The notes: generated from the letters alone by a model not told the origin. A DNA stretch of 64,000 nt from Taiwanofungus camphoratus (GCA_003999685.1 CP021222.1:434001-498000); one strand, 5' to 3'. Shown: positions 33,838 through 46,649, numbered from the stretch's first letter. Program-made: numbers and translations.

Positions 33838-35004
33838 TGATAGGCGCCAGGCACTTCTAGGCCCCGCGGAGCGCCCTCACTCGACCCTAGGACCTTAGTC
33901 ATGGCTTCGACGTCACTCGACGCGTCCAATACAGCCCGAAAAGCCACCATGGGACTCTCCGATAGCCTCAAAACACGCCACCACCACTCCGCCAGTTCTG
34001 GTCTGATGTTCCGGTGTACCGGTCCCTCTATGCACAATACGCCACACGCAGTTGCCACTCAATGTCCTCGCACGTGACCGGTCTCACCACTCCGATATCG
34101 CTCGATCTGCTACGACGCGCCACTCGATGTACTTGATAACGCTACGGCCCCAGGTCTTGTCTTAGTATATTTCATGCCACTCCGTAGTTTGTAGTACGCA
34201 AGTAGTTAGGATGCCACTCATACTATGCCACTCCCGATGCGCCTTACATTATAGTACAGTAGTATAAACACGAGGTATGGTGTCTCGGAACAACAGAGAA
34301 GTTTTCCCCCATCCTGCAGAGCTCAAGAAGAGCACCTTCGATTTAGTCACCTACTGCGTTCTACTGCATCCTTCCATCTTCAATTACTTTCGAAGAGTTG
34401 CGTCTACTATCCGCCTCCTACAGTATTTTGAAGGGTTGCGTCTCGTCCGTCTTCGACATCCGTCGAAGAAGTTGCGTTCAGTCTTACGTCCGTCTTTGAG
34501 CCACATCGAAGGGTTGCGCTAGCATCTCTCTCTAACCCAATCTCTCCCTAGTATAGTACAGCATAGTAGCGCATCGAAGCTACGTCGAGCAGTCGTGACA
34601 CACGTAGAGGGTCGTCGAAGACCTTCATAGACATCTCTCGACCCATTTGAGATTGGAAACCCTTTGCTGCTGACTCTCCCCTCCACACTAACTAGTTCTA
34701 TAGCCCTCCAGCTTCTCTAGGTTGTATCCCGGTGGGGTTGGAGTGTTATAGTTCGCATCACCGGTCACATGCGAGGACCTTGAGTGGCGACTACGTGTGG
34801 CGTATTGTGTGTAGAGGGAACGGTGCACCAGAATGTCGGACCGAAACTGACGGAGTGGCTGTGGCGTAATTCAAAGCCATTAGAGAGTCCCACGGTGGCT
34901 TTTCGGGCCGTATCAGATGCATTGAGTGGTGTCGAAGCCATGACTAAGGTCCTAGGGTCGAGTGAGGGTGCTTTGCGGGGTCTAGAAGGGCCTGGCACCT
35001 ATCA
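33838..35004. mobile_element. Fold-back element E with ~245-bp terminal inverted repeats
   Basis: Bases 33838-~34083 and ~34758-35004 are inverted copies starting TGATAGGYGCCAGGC; differences are mainly C/T and G/A at CpG. The ~675-bp centre carries a spaced repeat CGAAGGGTTGCGTC-like (~34390-34520). Each arm happens to hold an outward-reading frame of about 75 codons of the same peptide, which follows from the arms being copies and is not evidence of a gene. No clear target duplication. Could be a long-TIR DNA element or two LTRs joined head to head. Confidence 0.6.
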
Positions 35005-35099
35005 GCATGTATTTTGTCTGCCATCTGATAGATACAGGAGACTACATAAGGGGTCCGTGGTGTCAAAGTATCTACGCAAAATAAAACTGAAGGAACCAA

Positions 35100-36862
35100 T
35101 GATGAGTCCTGTGGCCTCCTGGACCCTGAATCGCGATTTTAGGAGCTCTTCTATCCCCTAACAAACCATCCTATGACTCTTCTACAGCCTACGACAGGTG
35201 GGATAGGTTCCTATAATGTTCCTAACACCTCCTTTCCTTCCTAAACCCTTCTAACACCCTACAAAGTCCTGCGAAGTCACATGAGGTGCTACGAGGTTTT
35301 GAACGCTAGCCATGAAGTACCTAACTCCTGCTAAGTCCACTATCGGACACTGCCGGCCCTCCCATACTGTTCTATTGGATCTAGGTCCCAGCTACTACGT
35401 CACTCATCACAGGTTTAGCTAAGAAGTCTTAGCTAAGTCTCCTCTAGCTCTTGTGATTGCAGCCACCTCCGATAGGCTCCGAAACGGACCGAAGTTTCGA
35501 AGGCTGGACTTAGGAAGCCTTGTGCACCCCATGGGTCTCGATCCTATGCCATAAGGTCCTCCTATAGTGCATCCATATGATCCTCCACCCATTTAGGACA
35601 CCTCCTACTCCGATTAGGACAAGTCCCGCTGCTAGAAACTTTGTACGCTCTTAGCCCACCAAGATAGTTGATCACAGCGCATGGCTGCTCTCAGATAGTC
35701 ATCCCACCCTCATGGATGGACTTGGTCACCTTTCTACCGTACGTAGTTCCCCTGTTTCAGTTTCTATTTAGTTCCTACCCTTCTTATGTCCACTTTGGAG
35801 TCCATGTGCCTTAGTACACATTTCGGACTCGTAAGGATCACTTTGCACGAGAATAGTTCACCTCATGCTCCCCTATTTAGTCAGAGGTAGTTTACTATGT
35901 ATGAGAGAGACCCCTCAGCGCATACTTCTCTCTTTGGAAATACAAGTTCCCCTGTAGCTCCAATCTCAGAAAAGTGCCACGAGTACCACCTTAGAAATGG
36001 TTCTAAGCCCCTAAGTCTTCACCCCAGCTCCGTTTTAGCATTTTTGAACTATGTCTACACTCGCGATATATCTACGAACTATGTCTACGCTCTTCAAACT
36101 ACGCACTACAAACCACGAAGTCGCTGTGACTTTGCACCCTCCAGCACCTCTTATAGCACCTATCCGGTGGGCCTCCACCTTAGTTATACCCTTAGGCTCA
36201 CGTTGCATCATCCCTACGTTCTATGAATAGCCCTACGACTCTCTCATAGCCTTCATTTCAGGTCATAGTACATCTCCCTATGCCCTTGTACTCTCCAACC
36301 TACACCTTGAAGTCAACAAACACTTTGGAACTTCCAGCAACCTCATTCTCCCGTTCCTATTCCAAGTATTAGCTCTCCAAACCATCCGACCTCTTCTACA
36401 GGTCTCCTACGCTAGCCAAATCTCGCCCACCTCACTCTAACAAGCCTCAAAGCCTTACGCCCTTTAGCTAACTCTAGTTAAAGACTTCGCAGCAGTCTCA
36501 TACCATTGGCAAATTAATTGAAACTATATTCCATTGGCTTATTGCTCCCTAACTCCATACAGCCTACAAAGTCAGCTTGTGCGCTTTAGCTAAAACTTCG
36601 AAGGACTTTGCAAAACTTCGAAGGACTTTGCGCACTTTGGAGGGCCTCGCAAGGCCTTAGAGATCGTCTAGCACTTAGGAACAAGATCCTGTTGTGCAGG
36701 ACCCTTGGCCCCTTACTCCCTCACTTACAAAAACAAGACATACAGGTTTCCCGGTATCATACAGGTTGTAGCTCCTCCCCTCACATCCCCACAGTTCACA
36801 CACTACCTCCTAGCCATGTTGCGAAGCACTCCCTAGGTACCAGGGTCCCCTAGGTCGTATTA
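35100..36862 (-). mobile_element. Long LTR-like repeat, family B, full length (minus)
   Basis: 1763 bp, reading TGATGAGTCCTG...GGTCGTATTA on the plus strand, with perfect 4-bp duplication CCAA (35096-35099 and 36863-36866) inside repeat A. Equivalent to the copy split at 18302-27040. No coding capacity. Confidence 0.75.
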
Positions 36863-37555
36863 CCAAAAACAAATTGAAAATCAGAAAAATCTAGGATCTG
36901 ATCAGTGGACCATATGGGGAACTAAACTGAAGTAGGACATGAAACAGGAACTCTGAATGTGATAGAAAGGTTACTGGGGAATGGCACAGGGTGAGGGATG
37001 CTTATCTAGAGATCATCACATGGGAGATGGGCTATCTAGCCAGATTTTGAGAGGAACAGGGACCTAGGAGTGCTGAACTGTCAAGCCAATGTGTAGGGGG
37101 TCTAGACAATACCAAGGGATCATAGGGACATCATAAACAAGAGGCCAGAACTCTGGACTGAGAGACCGAGAACCAGAACTGAGGACTGAAGACTGAAAAC
37201 TGAAGGATCAAGGATTGAGGACCGAAAACTGAAGACCGAAGAACTTTTGCTTGATTTCTCTTGGCCAATAAGATAGACTTGGGAATGTAAGATGAATGCC
37301 AGGATGAGCTGAATGAGTGCATAACAGAGTATGATGGGACTGCTCTGTGAGATAGAGGCTTTCGAGGTATGCTGTAGAACTTCTGATATCTGAAGTCTGA
37401 ATAATGATGTTTTGGCGCATTGACTGGGATTCTCAGATGGTGTTACGATGCATGGACAGTGGGTCTTTATCCTGATGATCTGTAGAGTAGCCTAGAAGCA
37501 CATATAAAACTGAAAATGGGTGCTTTTGGGGCACAAAGGAGTACCAGACCTATCA

Positions 37556-38417
37556 CTGTAAGTGACTACTGGTGATGCTGGGTCGTTGAGTAGTTGGATG
37601 TGAAGTGTATACGAGAAGTTAGCCTGACTGACAACAAGTATACACCTAAGTTTTCAACCATTAGCCCAACAGTCTTCTTAAAAGAGTTGTTACGGGAGTG
37701 TCTACACCCATAAGTGACTACTGGTGATGCTGGGTCGTTGAGTAGTTGGACATGAAGTGTATATAAGAAGTCAGCCTGACTGACAACAAGTATACACCTA
37801 AGTTTCAACCATTAGCCCAACGGTCTTGAGAGAGTTGTTACAGGGGTGTCTACACCTGTAAATGACTACTGGTGACAGTAAGTTGTTGAGTAGTTGGATG
37901 CAAAGTGTATGTGAGGAGTCAGCCTGGCTGATGATGAGTATACATCTAAGTCTTCAACCATTAGCCCAATGGTCTCGAGAGAGTTGTGGGCTAAGTTGTT
38001 GTCTAAGTTCTAGTGTAGTCACAAGGATATAGATGGTCTGAGAAGACCTGTTGAATAGATGAAGGTATTGGGGCCTAGGCCTAGTTGTAAAGTACAAATG
38101 GTAATGATGGTACCAAAGTACACGATGTAACTAAGAAGGACAAGATTGGGGTACTCTGCAGTGAGCCCACCCCTTAAGTACTACAATGGGTTTAGGGCAA
38201 GCCAGCCCTCACTCCTACAGGTATCAGTACCCATGCCTATCAAGTGTCTGTGAGTCAGAGGCCCAAATGGCCCCTACTGAGAAATAGTCCATAACTAAGC
38301 AGATGATGGTCAGCCCATCAGGAAGGGTGGTGGTAATCGTAAGTGTACACGACCTGCTAGTCCAGTATAGTGAAGAGAAATAAAAATGTACGTTTGCACC
38401 ATTACTGTCTTGTAACA
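37556..38417 (-). mobile_element. Family F LTR remnant (minus) with a three-fold internal tandem repeat
   Basis: The right end, read inward, is TGTTACAAGACAGTAATGG, the F terminus seen at 12385. Bases ~37557-38000 hold three units of about 145-150 bp, each with GTGACTACTGGTGA...GTTGAGTAGTTGGA, a CCTRRCTGAC segment and CAACCATTAGCCCAA. The solo F copy at 12385 has a single such unit. CpG-worn, broken. Confidence 0.65.
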
Positions 38418-38650
38418 GGATGCTAGAATGAGCTGAGTGAGTGCATTGTAGAGTATAAGGGACTGCTCTGTGAGATAGAGGGTTCTGAGATGCGCTGTAG
38501 AACTTCCAATATCTGAAGTCTGAATAATTGGTGTTACAATGCATGAACAGTGAGTGAGTCTTTGTCCTGATGATCTGTAGAGTAGCCTAGAAGTGCATAG
38601 AAAACTGAAAATGGGTGCTTTCAGAGCACAGAAGAGTACCAGACCTATCA
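38418..38650 (+). repeat. 3'-end fragment of family A2 repeat
   Basis: Matches 37315-37555 and the ends of the other A2 copies, ending GTACCAGACCTATCA. It lies between F and the point where Harbinger sequence resumes at 38651. Confidence 0.6.
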
Positions 38651-38687
38651 ACAGACTCATATTGGAAACCATAAGCTTATTTACAAT

Positions 38688-39791
38688 ATGATTATGCTGC
38701 TGCCATTGTTGCTACACGCTGGCCATTGCTTTTATTGTCATTCAGTTCCAATGCTGGATCCTTTCAATGATATAGAAGATGAACAAGAAGATGATGAATA
38801 TCTTCAGCAAGCTGCACTCGCTGTGACCTTGCTACTAGGTGCTAAAGAAGCACAAAAAGCCAGAGAGTCCCACCATCAGGAGCTCTATCTCTGCTGGACT
38901 GAACTTATGCCCAAACCTCACAAAGATAGCACATGGCAGTGCCTTTTTAAGAGTCAGAATGATCACACCTTCATCACTACAATGGGGGTGGATGTTGCAA
39001 TGTTCAATTATATTCTTGATTCAGGCTTCACAGCAGCATGGGGCATGATGCCCATCCCTTAAAATGACACCAACACATGTGGTTGACCATGACCTGATGC
39101 ACACTTGCTAGATGCAGCAGGCACATTGGGGTTGTACCTTTATTACATCAACTCTTCAATGACAAAAACCAGCCTGGAGGAAATATTTGCACTCATCCCT
39201 GCTATCGTGAACCAATACCTTGCATTTACTCGTGTGATCCTGTTGAGTGTGCTGTGTTATATTCCTGAAGGTGCTATATGATGACTGTGCGATCACGAGT
39301 TTAATGAGCTTTCACTTCTTATCCAGATAAGTATGACCATATACTGCTTTCTTATATCACTTACATTTTTTCAGGCACGCCATCCTCTCTTGAATGGTGC
39401 ATTTGAAGGGATCAATGGACTTAATCTCCCTGTGCAGACTGTGGATGACCCAATGATTGAAAATGCGATGTTTAATGGGTGGTTACATACACACTGCATT
39501 AGTGGGGTGTCCATGTTTTCATCAAAAGGTATGTACTTTATAGCTGGTGCTTTCAGATCTATTCAAAGATTCTATTTTCTTTCAGGACTGATTATATCAT
39601 GTAATCTCAATGCACTGGGCAACTGGCATGATGCCCATGTGGCTTGGCCAATATTCAATCAGCTGTGTGACAAGACTCCTGAGGGCTATTACTTAGTTGC
39701 TGTTACTGTCTTTCCACAAGGAGCTGCAGATATTGCTGGTGCCATCAAGGCACTCATCAAGCAAAGCCAACAACTTCCTGAGGATTCTTAA
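38688..39791 (+). pseudogene. PIF/Harbinger transposase (DDE_Tnp_4-like), broken
   Basis: The N-terminal part (38688-39062) has QQAALAVTLLLGAKEA, LCWTELMPKPHKDS and DHTFITTMGVDVAMFNYIL. The catalytic part follows ~39373: RHPLLNGAFEGINGLNLPV, then ENAMFNGWLH, SGVSMFSSKG, and after an intron (GTATGT at ~39531 to TTTCAG at ~39584) CNLNALGNWHDAHVAW and GYYLVAVTVFP. These match the pattern of basidiomycete PIF/Harbinger DDE transposases. Defects: stops between ~39063 and 39330, an AT in place of the GT donor at ~39327, and Asn in place of the first catalytic Asp (INGLNLP where IDG is expected). Codon use is AT-rich, unlike host genes. It is convergent with the second Harbinger gene at 41087. Confidence 0.75.
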
Positions 39792-41086
39792 GAATATTGC
39801 ACTGCTATAAGCTTTAATTGTGAACTTCTTTCATATTGACAGACAGCTGAATGGGGTATGTGAGGCCTCCAGGGCTCATTCGGTCATCTTCGTCTATCAC
39901 TTGATATCAACAATGATGAAGGTTGAGGTGATTTTTTAGAGATTTGTGCTCATATGAACAATGTTCATACTTTCTTGGTTGGAATCAACCAAATTTGAAG
40001 TGTGTACATACCAATTTGAAGGCAGTCAGAGGCAGCAGAGCTCTGGAATAACTTTGATAGGATGCTCTTTCGTGATGTTCAGCATGATGATAGAGTAGCT
40101 TGCTTCCACCTTGCTAATACATATTAACAACATCAAATTAGAATATTATGTACATGAATCAGAAAGACTATATAGTACTGAGTTCAGGGGTATTCATGTA
40201 TAGATATCTGTTATGTGATGTATATCATTAGATGAGCATTAATGAATGACTTGAGATGTTGATGATAAAAATTAGTTGGACCATGTAAGGACAGAACAAA
40301 GCATATCACAATGTTAGGTCATACTATACATTGTCTGCAATATTCACAGAGAACTTGACAATGTGACGTCAATGTGGAGTGATTGTGAGTGTGTACACAA
40401 TGTTTTCAGTAGGTTCTGTATATTGCGCTGCAGCAGCTGCTGCCAATGTCTGATAGTTGTGATGTTGCGCTGTCGACGGCAAGGGTTGTTGATGATCCAG
40501 TTTGAGAGATTGAAGCCTGAGTCTCCATAGGAGATGATGGGCCAGCCTGAGGGGTGCACAGAGGATCAGTATGATGTGATCACTGGCAGTTTGATGGCCC
40601 AGGGTCAAATACAGGTAACAGAAATGTCTCTTGATCTCTCCAGCAAGACTGGTCTGGACTGTAGTATGTCACAGGTAAATTGTCAGGATAAGTGTTCCAG
40701 TGCAGACTTGAAGGTTTTCTGGTGGCTGATGATTGTAAATTTTCAGCTGGCATCTAGTTAGATGGTCCAGGAGCAGATGAGTGCTCTAACCTGTGAGATT
40801 GTGAGGGTGGCCTGACAGGTGACTTGTGGTGATAATAGTGATAATTATGGGCTCACACCATCAAGGGCCAATTGGCTCCTAGCTCTGTATTGCTGTTGTT
40901 GAAATGTGTGTCTGGCCCAACTCATGGCTGTACGGGAGAGCTGTACTCAAACTCTGTTCAACTACTGTATACAGGAGAGCCAAAGTGTGTGTTCATTCCA
41001 GTGCTGGCAGGTGAACTCCAGCCACCACGGCCCATAAACTTCAAGCAATCATAAAACCGCAGCTTGCTCTCCAATTGGTCTGCATG

Positions 41087-41500
41087 TCATGTTTCTAAGC
41101 TAAGATGATCAAGGAGGGTGTCCATCCTTCTCTGTGTGTCTCGCATCTGAATCAGTACGGCATTTAGAATGCTTGTTTGAGCATTGTGGGCAGCATGAGC
41201 ATCTTCACAAGCCACCTGAGCTTTAGGATCAAAGGTGGCTGCAATGTTATTGAGAAGGCTGTGCATGATGGCAGAACAAAAACACTTGACTGCAACAGGA
41301 CCTGCTGTTGTTGAATTGCTCGTATGCACAGAACTTGAAGGCTTATAACCTCCAAGCTTGGCTTTCTTGCTTGCTGGCAATGTTCTGTGTATCAGTGGTT
41401 TCCTCTCGCTGTTGTCATCTTCATTTTCTGAGCTCAGAATTTCAATAACATCTGGATTGTACTGACCTGCTTCACTGTTATCAGGGTCACCATTGCCATC
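41087..41500 (-). pseudogene. Second Harbinger gene (accessory DNA-binding-type protein), 3' part
   Basis: The minus-strand frame has an acidic/Ser-rich linker (EILSSENEDDNSERKP), a basic segment (PASKKAKLGGYKP) and a C-terminal helix (QMRDTQRRMDTLLDHLSLE). It lies tail to tail with the transposase. PIF/Harbinger elements are known to pair the transposase with a Myb/SANT-like protein, and the position and helix fit the C-terminal end of such a protein. The N-terminal part is cut off by an LTR fragment starting at 41501. Confidence 0.5.
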
Positions 41501-41688
41501 TGTTACAAGGCAGTATGGACATACATTTTCATTTCTCTTCACTATGCTGGACTAGCAGGTTGTGTACACTTATAATTATCATCATCATTCTTGATGGGCT
41601 GACCATCATCTGCTTAGTTATAGGCTGATATTCAGGAGGGGCCACTTGGGCCTTTGACTCATGAACACTTAGTAGGCATAGGTACCGA
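41501..41688 (+). repeat. Family F LTR fragment
   Basis: Begins TGTTACAAGGCAGTATGG and follows the first ~190 bp of the F solo LTR at 12385, then meets repeat A1. Truncated fossil. Confidence 0.6.
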
Positions 41689-43238
41689 TGATAGGTCCGG
41701 TACAACTCCATGCCTCGAATTTGCATATTTTTGGTCTTCCGCCCCTTTCTTGGAATGTACTGCTGAGTTTTGGAAGTCCAAATGTTGTAACCAGGACTGA
41801 GAGCTCTATTCCATCACTAGGGAGTGCCCTAACTTGGCAGGCAGGTGCACTACATGTGTCTACTCATGCCTTGGCAATCTGGCCTTCCTATCCGGGAAGA
41901 ACAATGGGATTTCCAATGATAGAAGGTTTGTCTGACACTCCGGAAGTCCTGTTGAAGAGAAGTGGTCCCTCACGCTCTAGAAGGCACGCCAGCAGCCTCC
42001 TCTAGTATCCTCCCAACCTCTGACGAGTCTGGGCCTTTGGTTGAGATCAATTGAGAAAAGGCACTTTGGTTTTCGGTCTTTGATCCTCAGTTCTGGTTCT
42101 CAGTCCCTCGGTCCAGAGTTCTGGCCTCTTGTTCATGACGTCCATATGATCTCTTGGTATTGCCTGGACCTCCTACGCATCAGCTTGACGGTTCAGCACT
42201 TCTAGATCCCTGTTCCTCTCAAGGTCTGGTTAGATAGCCCATCTTCCATATGATGATCTCTAGATAAGCATCCCTCACCCTGCACCGTTCCCCAGTAACC
42301 TTTCTACCGCATTCAGAGTTCCTGTTTCATGTTCTACTTCAGTTTAGTTTCCCATATGGTATATCCTAGATTTTATAATTTTCGGTTTGTTTTCAGTTTC
42401 TTTGATTTTATTTTGCGTAAGATACTTTGACACCACGGACCCCTTATGTAGTCTCCTGTACCTACCAGACAGCAGAGAAGATACGCGCTCCTGTCTTGTC
42501 TCAAAGAATCTACAGACTTGTCCCCCAGAGTTCAGATTTGGGCTTTCCCTGCTCTAAGGTTTCCCAACAGTCTGACAAGGTTCCCCTCCATTGTATCTAT
42601 GCATTCCGTCAGCCAGCAGTCCTATTATATCGTATATCACAGCAGTTCTACGTCCTCTACGTCTTATGTTCCCAAAGTTGGAGTAACTTCAGTCTGAGTA
42701 ACCAGCCCCCCTCCTCCTCCTCATCTGGCATGCCTCTGCCCTCGTTATACCCCATAGGCACATGTTGCATACAGTTCAGTCCATCAGCCATCACCCACAC
42801 TAGTCCTACGTTCCATCCCTACATCTCCTAGCAGTGTTCCCTCACCCGATTACATCAGTTTTTGGTTTATCCTTCGGTCCTCGGTTTATCATCGGTTTGC
42901 CCTCAGTTTCCTTTGACTCCTTTGCACCTGGCCAGCATCCTACCAGCCCGCTGCCATTGAATTAGAAGACCACGTTCCTACCTCCCTGGGACTGTCCACA
43001 CCTCAGCATAAGATCCTGTCGTGCAGGATTCATTGGCCCCTTACTCCTCTGCACACACTAGACTTTTAGGCCCCTGACAGTGGTCTAGGTAGTTTCTCTG
43101 TTGTGTCCCCTCACTTACCCTTTTCTTTGGTATCTCCCATAGGTACCACACTGCTTTAGCTTCCACTTCTCATCCAGGATGCATCGGACCTACTCTCTAG
43201 GTTCATTCCCACTGTTCAGGACACCCTAGGTCGTATCA
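41689..43238 (-). mobile_element. Long LTR-like repeat, family A1, full length (minus)
   Basis: 1550 bp, reading TGATAGGTCCGG...CTAGGTCGTATCA on the plus strand. It is the reverse complement equivalent of the A1 copy at 9854. No matching target duplication: the flanks belong to two different repeats, so a rearrangement has occurred here. Confidence 0.65.
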
Positions 43239-44804
43239 ATGGTCCCTAAGACCTTGCGAGGCCCTTCAAAGTGTGCGAAGTCCTTTGAAGTTCTATGAAG
43301 CCCTTCAAAGTTTTAGCTAAAGTGCACTATCTGGCTTCATAGGCTGCATAGGGTTAGAGAGCGATAGATCAAGGGAATATGGGTTCAACTAATTGGCAAA
43401 GGGTATGAGACTGCTTCAAAGTCCTTAACTAAAGTTAGCTAAAGGGCGTAATGCTTCAAAGTTTGTTAGAGCGAGGTGTGCGAGATTTGACTAGTGTAGG
43501 AGACCTATAAAAGAGGTCAGATGGTTCGGGGAGTCAATACTTGGAGTAGAGATGGGAGAACAAGGTCGCTGGAAGTTTCAAAATGTCTGTTGGCTTCGGG
43601 GCGTAGGTCGGGGAGTTCAAGGGCATAGGGGGATGTACTATGATCTGAAATGGAGGCTATAGGAGAGTCATAGTGCTATCGTGGGATGTAGGGATGACGT
43701 AATGTGAGCCTTTGGGTATAACTAAGGCAGAGGCCCACCGGATAGGTGCTATAGGTTGTACTGAAGGGTGCGAAGTCACGTCGACTTCGTGGATCATAGT
43801 GCATAGTTTGAAAGGCATAGGCATAGTTCATAGATATATCGTGAGCGTAGACGTAGTTTAGATATACTGAAATGGAGCTAGGGTGGAGACTTTGAGGGCT
43901 TAGGATCGTTCCTAAGACTACACTCGCAGCACTTTCTGAGATCAGAGCTACAGGGGAACTTGTATTCCAAAGGGAGAAGCATGCACTGAGGGGGCTCTCT
44001 GGTACATGATAAACTACCTCTGACTAAATAGGAGAGAGGAAGGTGAACTATTCTGGCGTGAAGTGATCCTTACAAGTCCAAAATGTGTACTAAAGTGCAT
44101 GGGCTCTGAAGTGAACATGAGGAGGATAGGAACTAAATAGTGACTGAAACAGGGGAACTATGTATGGTAAAAAGGTGACCAAGTTCATCCATGAGGGCGG
44201 GATGACTATTCAAGAGCGGCCATGCACCATGATCAACTGTCTTAGTGGGCTAAGAGCGTACGAAGTTTCTAGCAGCGGGACTTGTCCTAATCGAGGTAGG
44301 AGATGCCCTAAATGGATAGAGGATCATATGGATGTGCCATAGAATGACCTTATGACATAGGATCGAGACCCAGGGGGTGCACAAGGCTTCCTAAGTCCAG
44401 CCTTCAGAATTTCGGACCATTTCAGAGCCTATTGGAGGTGCCTGCAGTCACAAGAGATTGGAGAGACTTAGCTAAGCCTTCTTAGCTAAACCCAGGATGA
44501 GTGACGTAGTAGCTGGGGCCTGGACCCAATAGAACAATATGGGAGGGCCGGCAGTGTCTGATAGTGGACTTAGCAGGAGTTAGAGACTTCATGACTAGCA
44601 TTTGAAGCTTTGTAGCACCTTGTGTGACTTTGCAGGACTTTGTAGGGTGTTAGAAGGGTTTAGGAGGCAAAGGAGGTGTTAGAAACATCATAGGAACCTA
44701 TCCCACCTGTTGTAGGCTGTAGAAGAGTCATAGGATGGTCTGTGAGGAGATTAGAAAGCTTCTAAAATCACAATTCAGAGCCCAGAAGACTACAGGACTC
44801 ATCA
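43239..44804 (+). repeat. Family B repeat, 5'-truncated
   Basis: Starts within B at GGTCCCTAAGACCTTGCGAGG and runs to the B terminus GGACTCATCA, about 1.57 kb. Strongly CpG-depleted compared with the copy at 18302-27040, so an older insertion. Confidence 0.65.
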
Positions 44805-45035
44805 GCGATCTAGTACAGGATCCAGGGCATCTTCCTTTTCCTGTGTGGCGAGTTTCTTAAGTTCCAAGCATGCAATTCATTGCGTGATGATCTCCTTCTT
44901 CCATTCTCGAGATTCTTCCAGAGTCATGTGGTGCTTCAGTTCCACATGACCCCCCTTCCAGTCAATACTGGGGTTCTCGAGTTTGAGCCAGATATGCCCA
45001 AAAATGACATCTTTGTTTTCTATGCTGGCAACGTA

Positions 45036-46649
45036 CAGTGACTCACAAAACTGTTGCAATGTTTGTCACTTTCTGACTGTTTGACCTATATCTCAGCAAC
45101 CAGATATGTGATAGCTTCAAATGTTATATCATTAGAAAGTCCTGCATTGTGGTGTTCCAACATGGTATCTATCATAAAAAAAAGACAAGTATATGTGAAG
45201 ATATGCACCATTCTTTCAGAAAGTCCATTGCAACAGTTTTGTTGCTGGCATTTTGCAGATCAAATATTGGCAGATGGTGACAGGACATTATGTTTGCTGG
45301 GCTTGAATCTTTTTGTGCAAGTCATGTAACCTTAAGAAAAGTTCAACATAGCATAAACAAGCAATAATATCAACTTGAACCACACTTTCATCATCATAAA
45401 ATCCCTCTCTATAGACATTATCAATCAAATTCTTTCTCTCCTTGATTTAGGCCAATCTGCTCACCAAATATCCAGCTCTACTGATGCACATTATAGTACT
45501 ATCACCAGAATACACTCTAGACTTCATTCTACCCTTCTCAAGTCCTCTGGTGGCCACCCAGCCAAGCTTTCCTCCACTGATATTTGTCATGCTATTCACT
45601 TAATTAGCACTAGAAAGGCTGAAAGTGCTGTTTAAGTGTCTAAAACACTTCAGGATATTAAGAACACACCCATATCCTCACAGATCATGCATTGTTCTCT
45701 GAGAAAAACAGGTATAAAGGCTGTGGTGAAGAAGAAACAACCACTACTATCAAAGTGTTATCAGAAGGAGAGGTTGAACTTTGCTGTGAGTCATCAGCAC
45801 TGAACTATGGATGATTGGAAGAAGGTTATATGGTCTGATGAGACCAAAATCAATCATGTGGGGTCAGATGGAAGAAAATGGGCATGGAAAAAGCCAGGAG
45901 AGGGTCTTAGTGCCAGGCTGATGGAACAGTCAAGTTTGGTGGAGAGAGTGTCATGGTATGGGGCTGTATGACTTGGGAAGAAGTTGGATTGACATACAAG
46001 ATTGATGGGAGGATGGATGCAGACCTTTATGTCAGCATCTTGGAGGATGAACTTCAAGGATCACTTGATTACTATGGTCTAACCCCTTAAGATGTCATCT
46101 TCCAGCAAGACAATGACCCCAAGCACACTAGCAAAAAGGCTAAAAGGTGGTTTCAGGATCATGATTTTAATGTTATGATATGGCCAGCTCAGTCTCCTAA
46201 CCTCAATCCTATTGTGCATCTTTGGCAACACTTGAAAACAAGATTTGCAAGGTATGAAAAGCCTTCAAGTGGGATTTTGAAGCTTTAGAAGTGTGTGGAG
46301 AAGGAATGAGATGCAATTGATGCTTCTGTGTGTCAAAATTTGATAGAAAGTATGCCTAGAAGGGTAAAGGCTGTGATAAAGGCAAAAGGAGGATATACTA
46401 AGTACTAATAATTTGTATGTTCTACTCCATATTATGCTAGCAACAAAACCATTGCAATAAACTCTCTGAAAGAATGATAGATAACTTTCCATATACTTGT
46501 TCATTTCTTATGATAGATACCACATTGAAAAGCCATGATGCAGGGCTTTCTAATAGTTCAACATTTGAAGCTATTGTATATCTGGTTGCTGAGATATAGG
46601 CCAAACAGTCAGAAAGTGACAAGCATTGCAACAGTTTTGTGGGTCACTG
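45036..46649 (+). mobile_element. Tc1-like DNA transposon, copy B (uninterrupted, inactive)
   Basis: 1614 bp, CAGTGACTCACAAAACTGTT...GGGTCACTG, flanked by TA (45034-45035 and 46650-46651), inside the protease region of Gypsy fragment 3. Terminal inverted repeats of ~220 bp. The transposase reads from ~45375: QILSLLDLGQSAHQISSS, then WKKVIWSDETKI (first Asp kept), VMVWGCMTW, IFQQDNDPKHTS (second Asp kept), then SPNLNPIVHLW, where Val replaces the catalytic Glu and Asn the preceding Asp. Further stops (after ESAV at ~45633, after YYGLTP) and an indel in the middle also end the frame. It shows the unbroken sequence at the site where copy A carries Gypsy 1. Confidence 0.85.

Larger units (their letters stand above)
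33362..37555 (+). mobile_element. Long LTR-like repeat, family A, split by fold-back element E and repeat B
   Basis: Own sequence 33362-33837, ~35005-35099 and 36863-37555. Starts TGATATGACCTAGGGAG and ends ACCTATCA. It sits in the left part of the Harbinger element. Sequence equal to about 270 bp of intact A copies is absent around element E. A further 3'-end piece of the same family, with its own terminus, follows at 38418-38650. Worn, CpG-poor fossil. Confidence 0.6.

Noticed and set aside
33825-35060. Two similar ~75-codon frames in the arms of element E as a conserved gene pair
   Set aside because: The arms are inverted copies, so the frames match by descent; substitutions follow CpG sites and not codon positions.
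37557-38000. CRISPR-like array
   Set aside because: Three ~148-bp units without short unique spacers, inside a fungal LTR; a eukaryotic tandem repeat.
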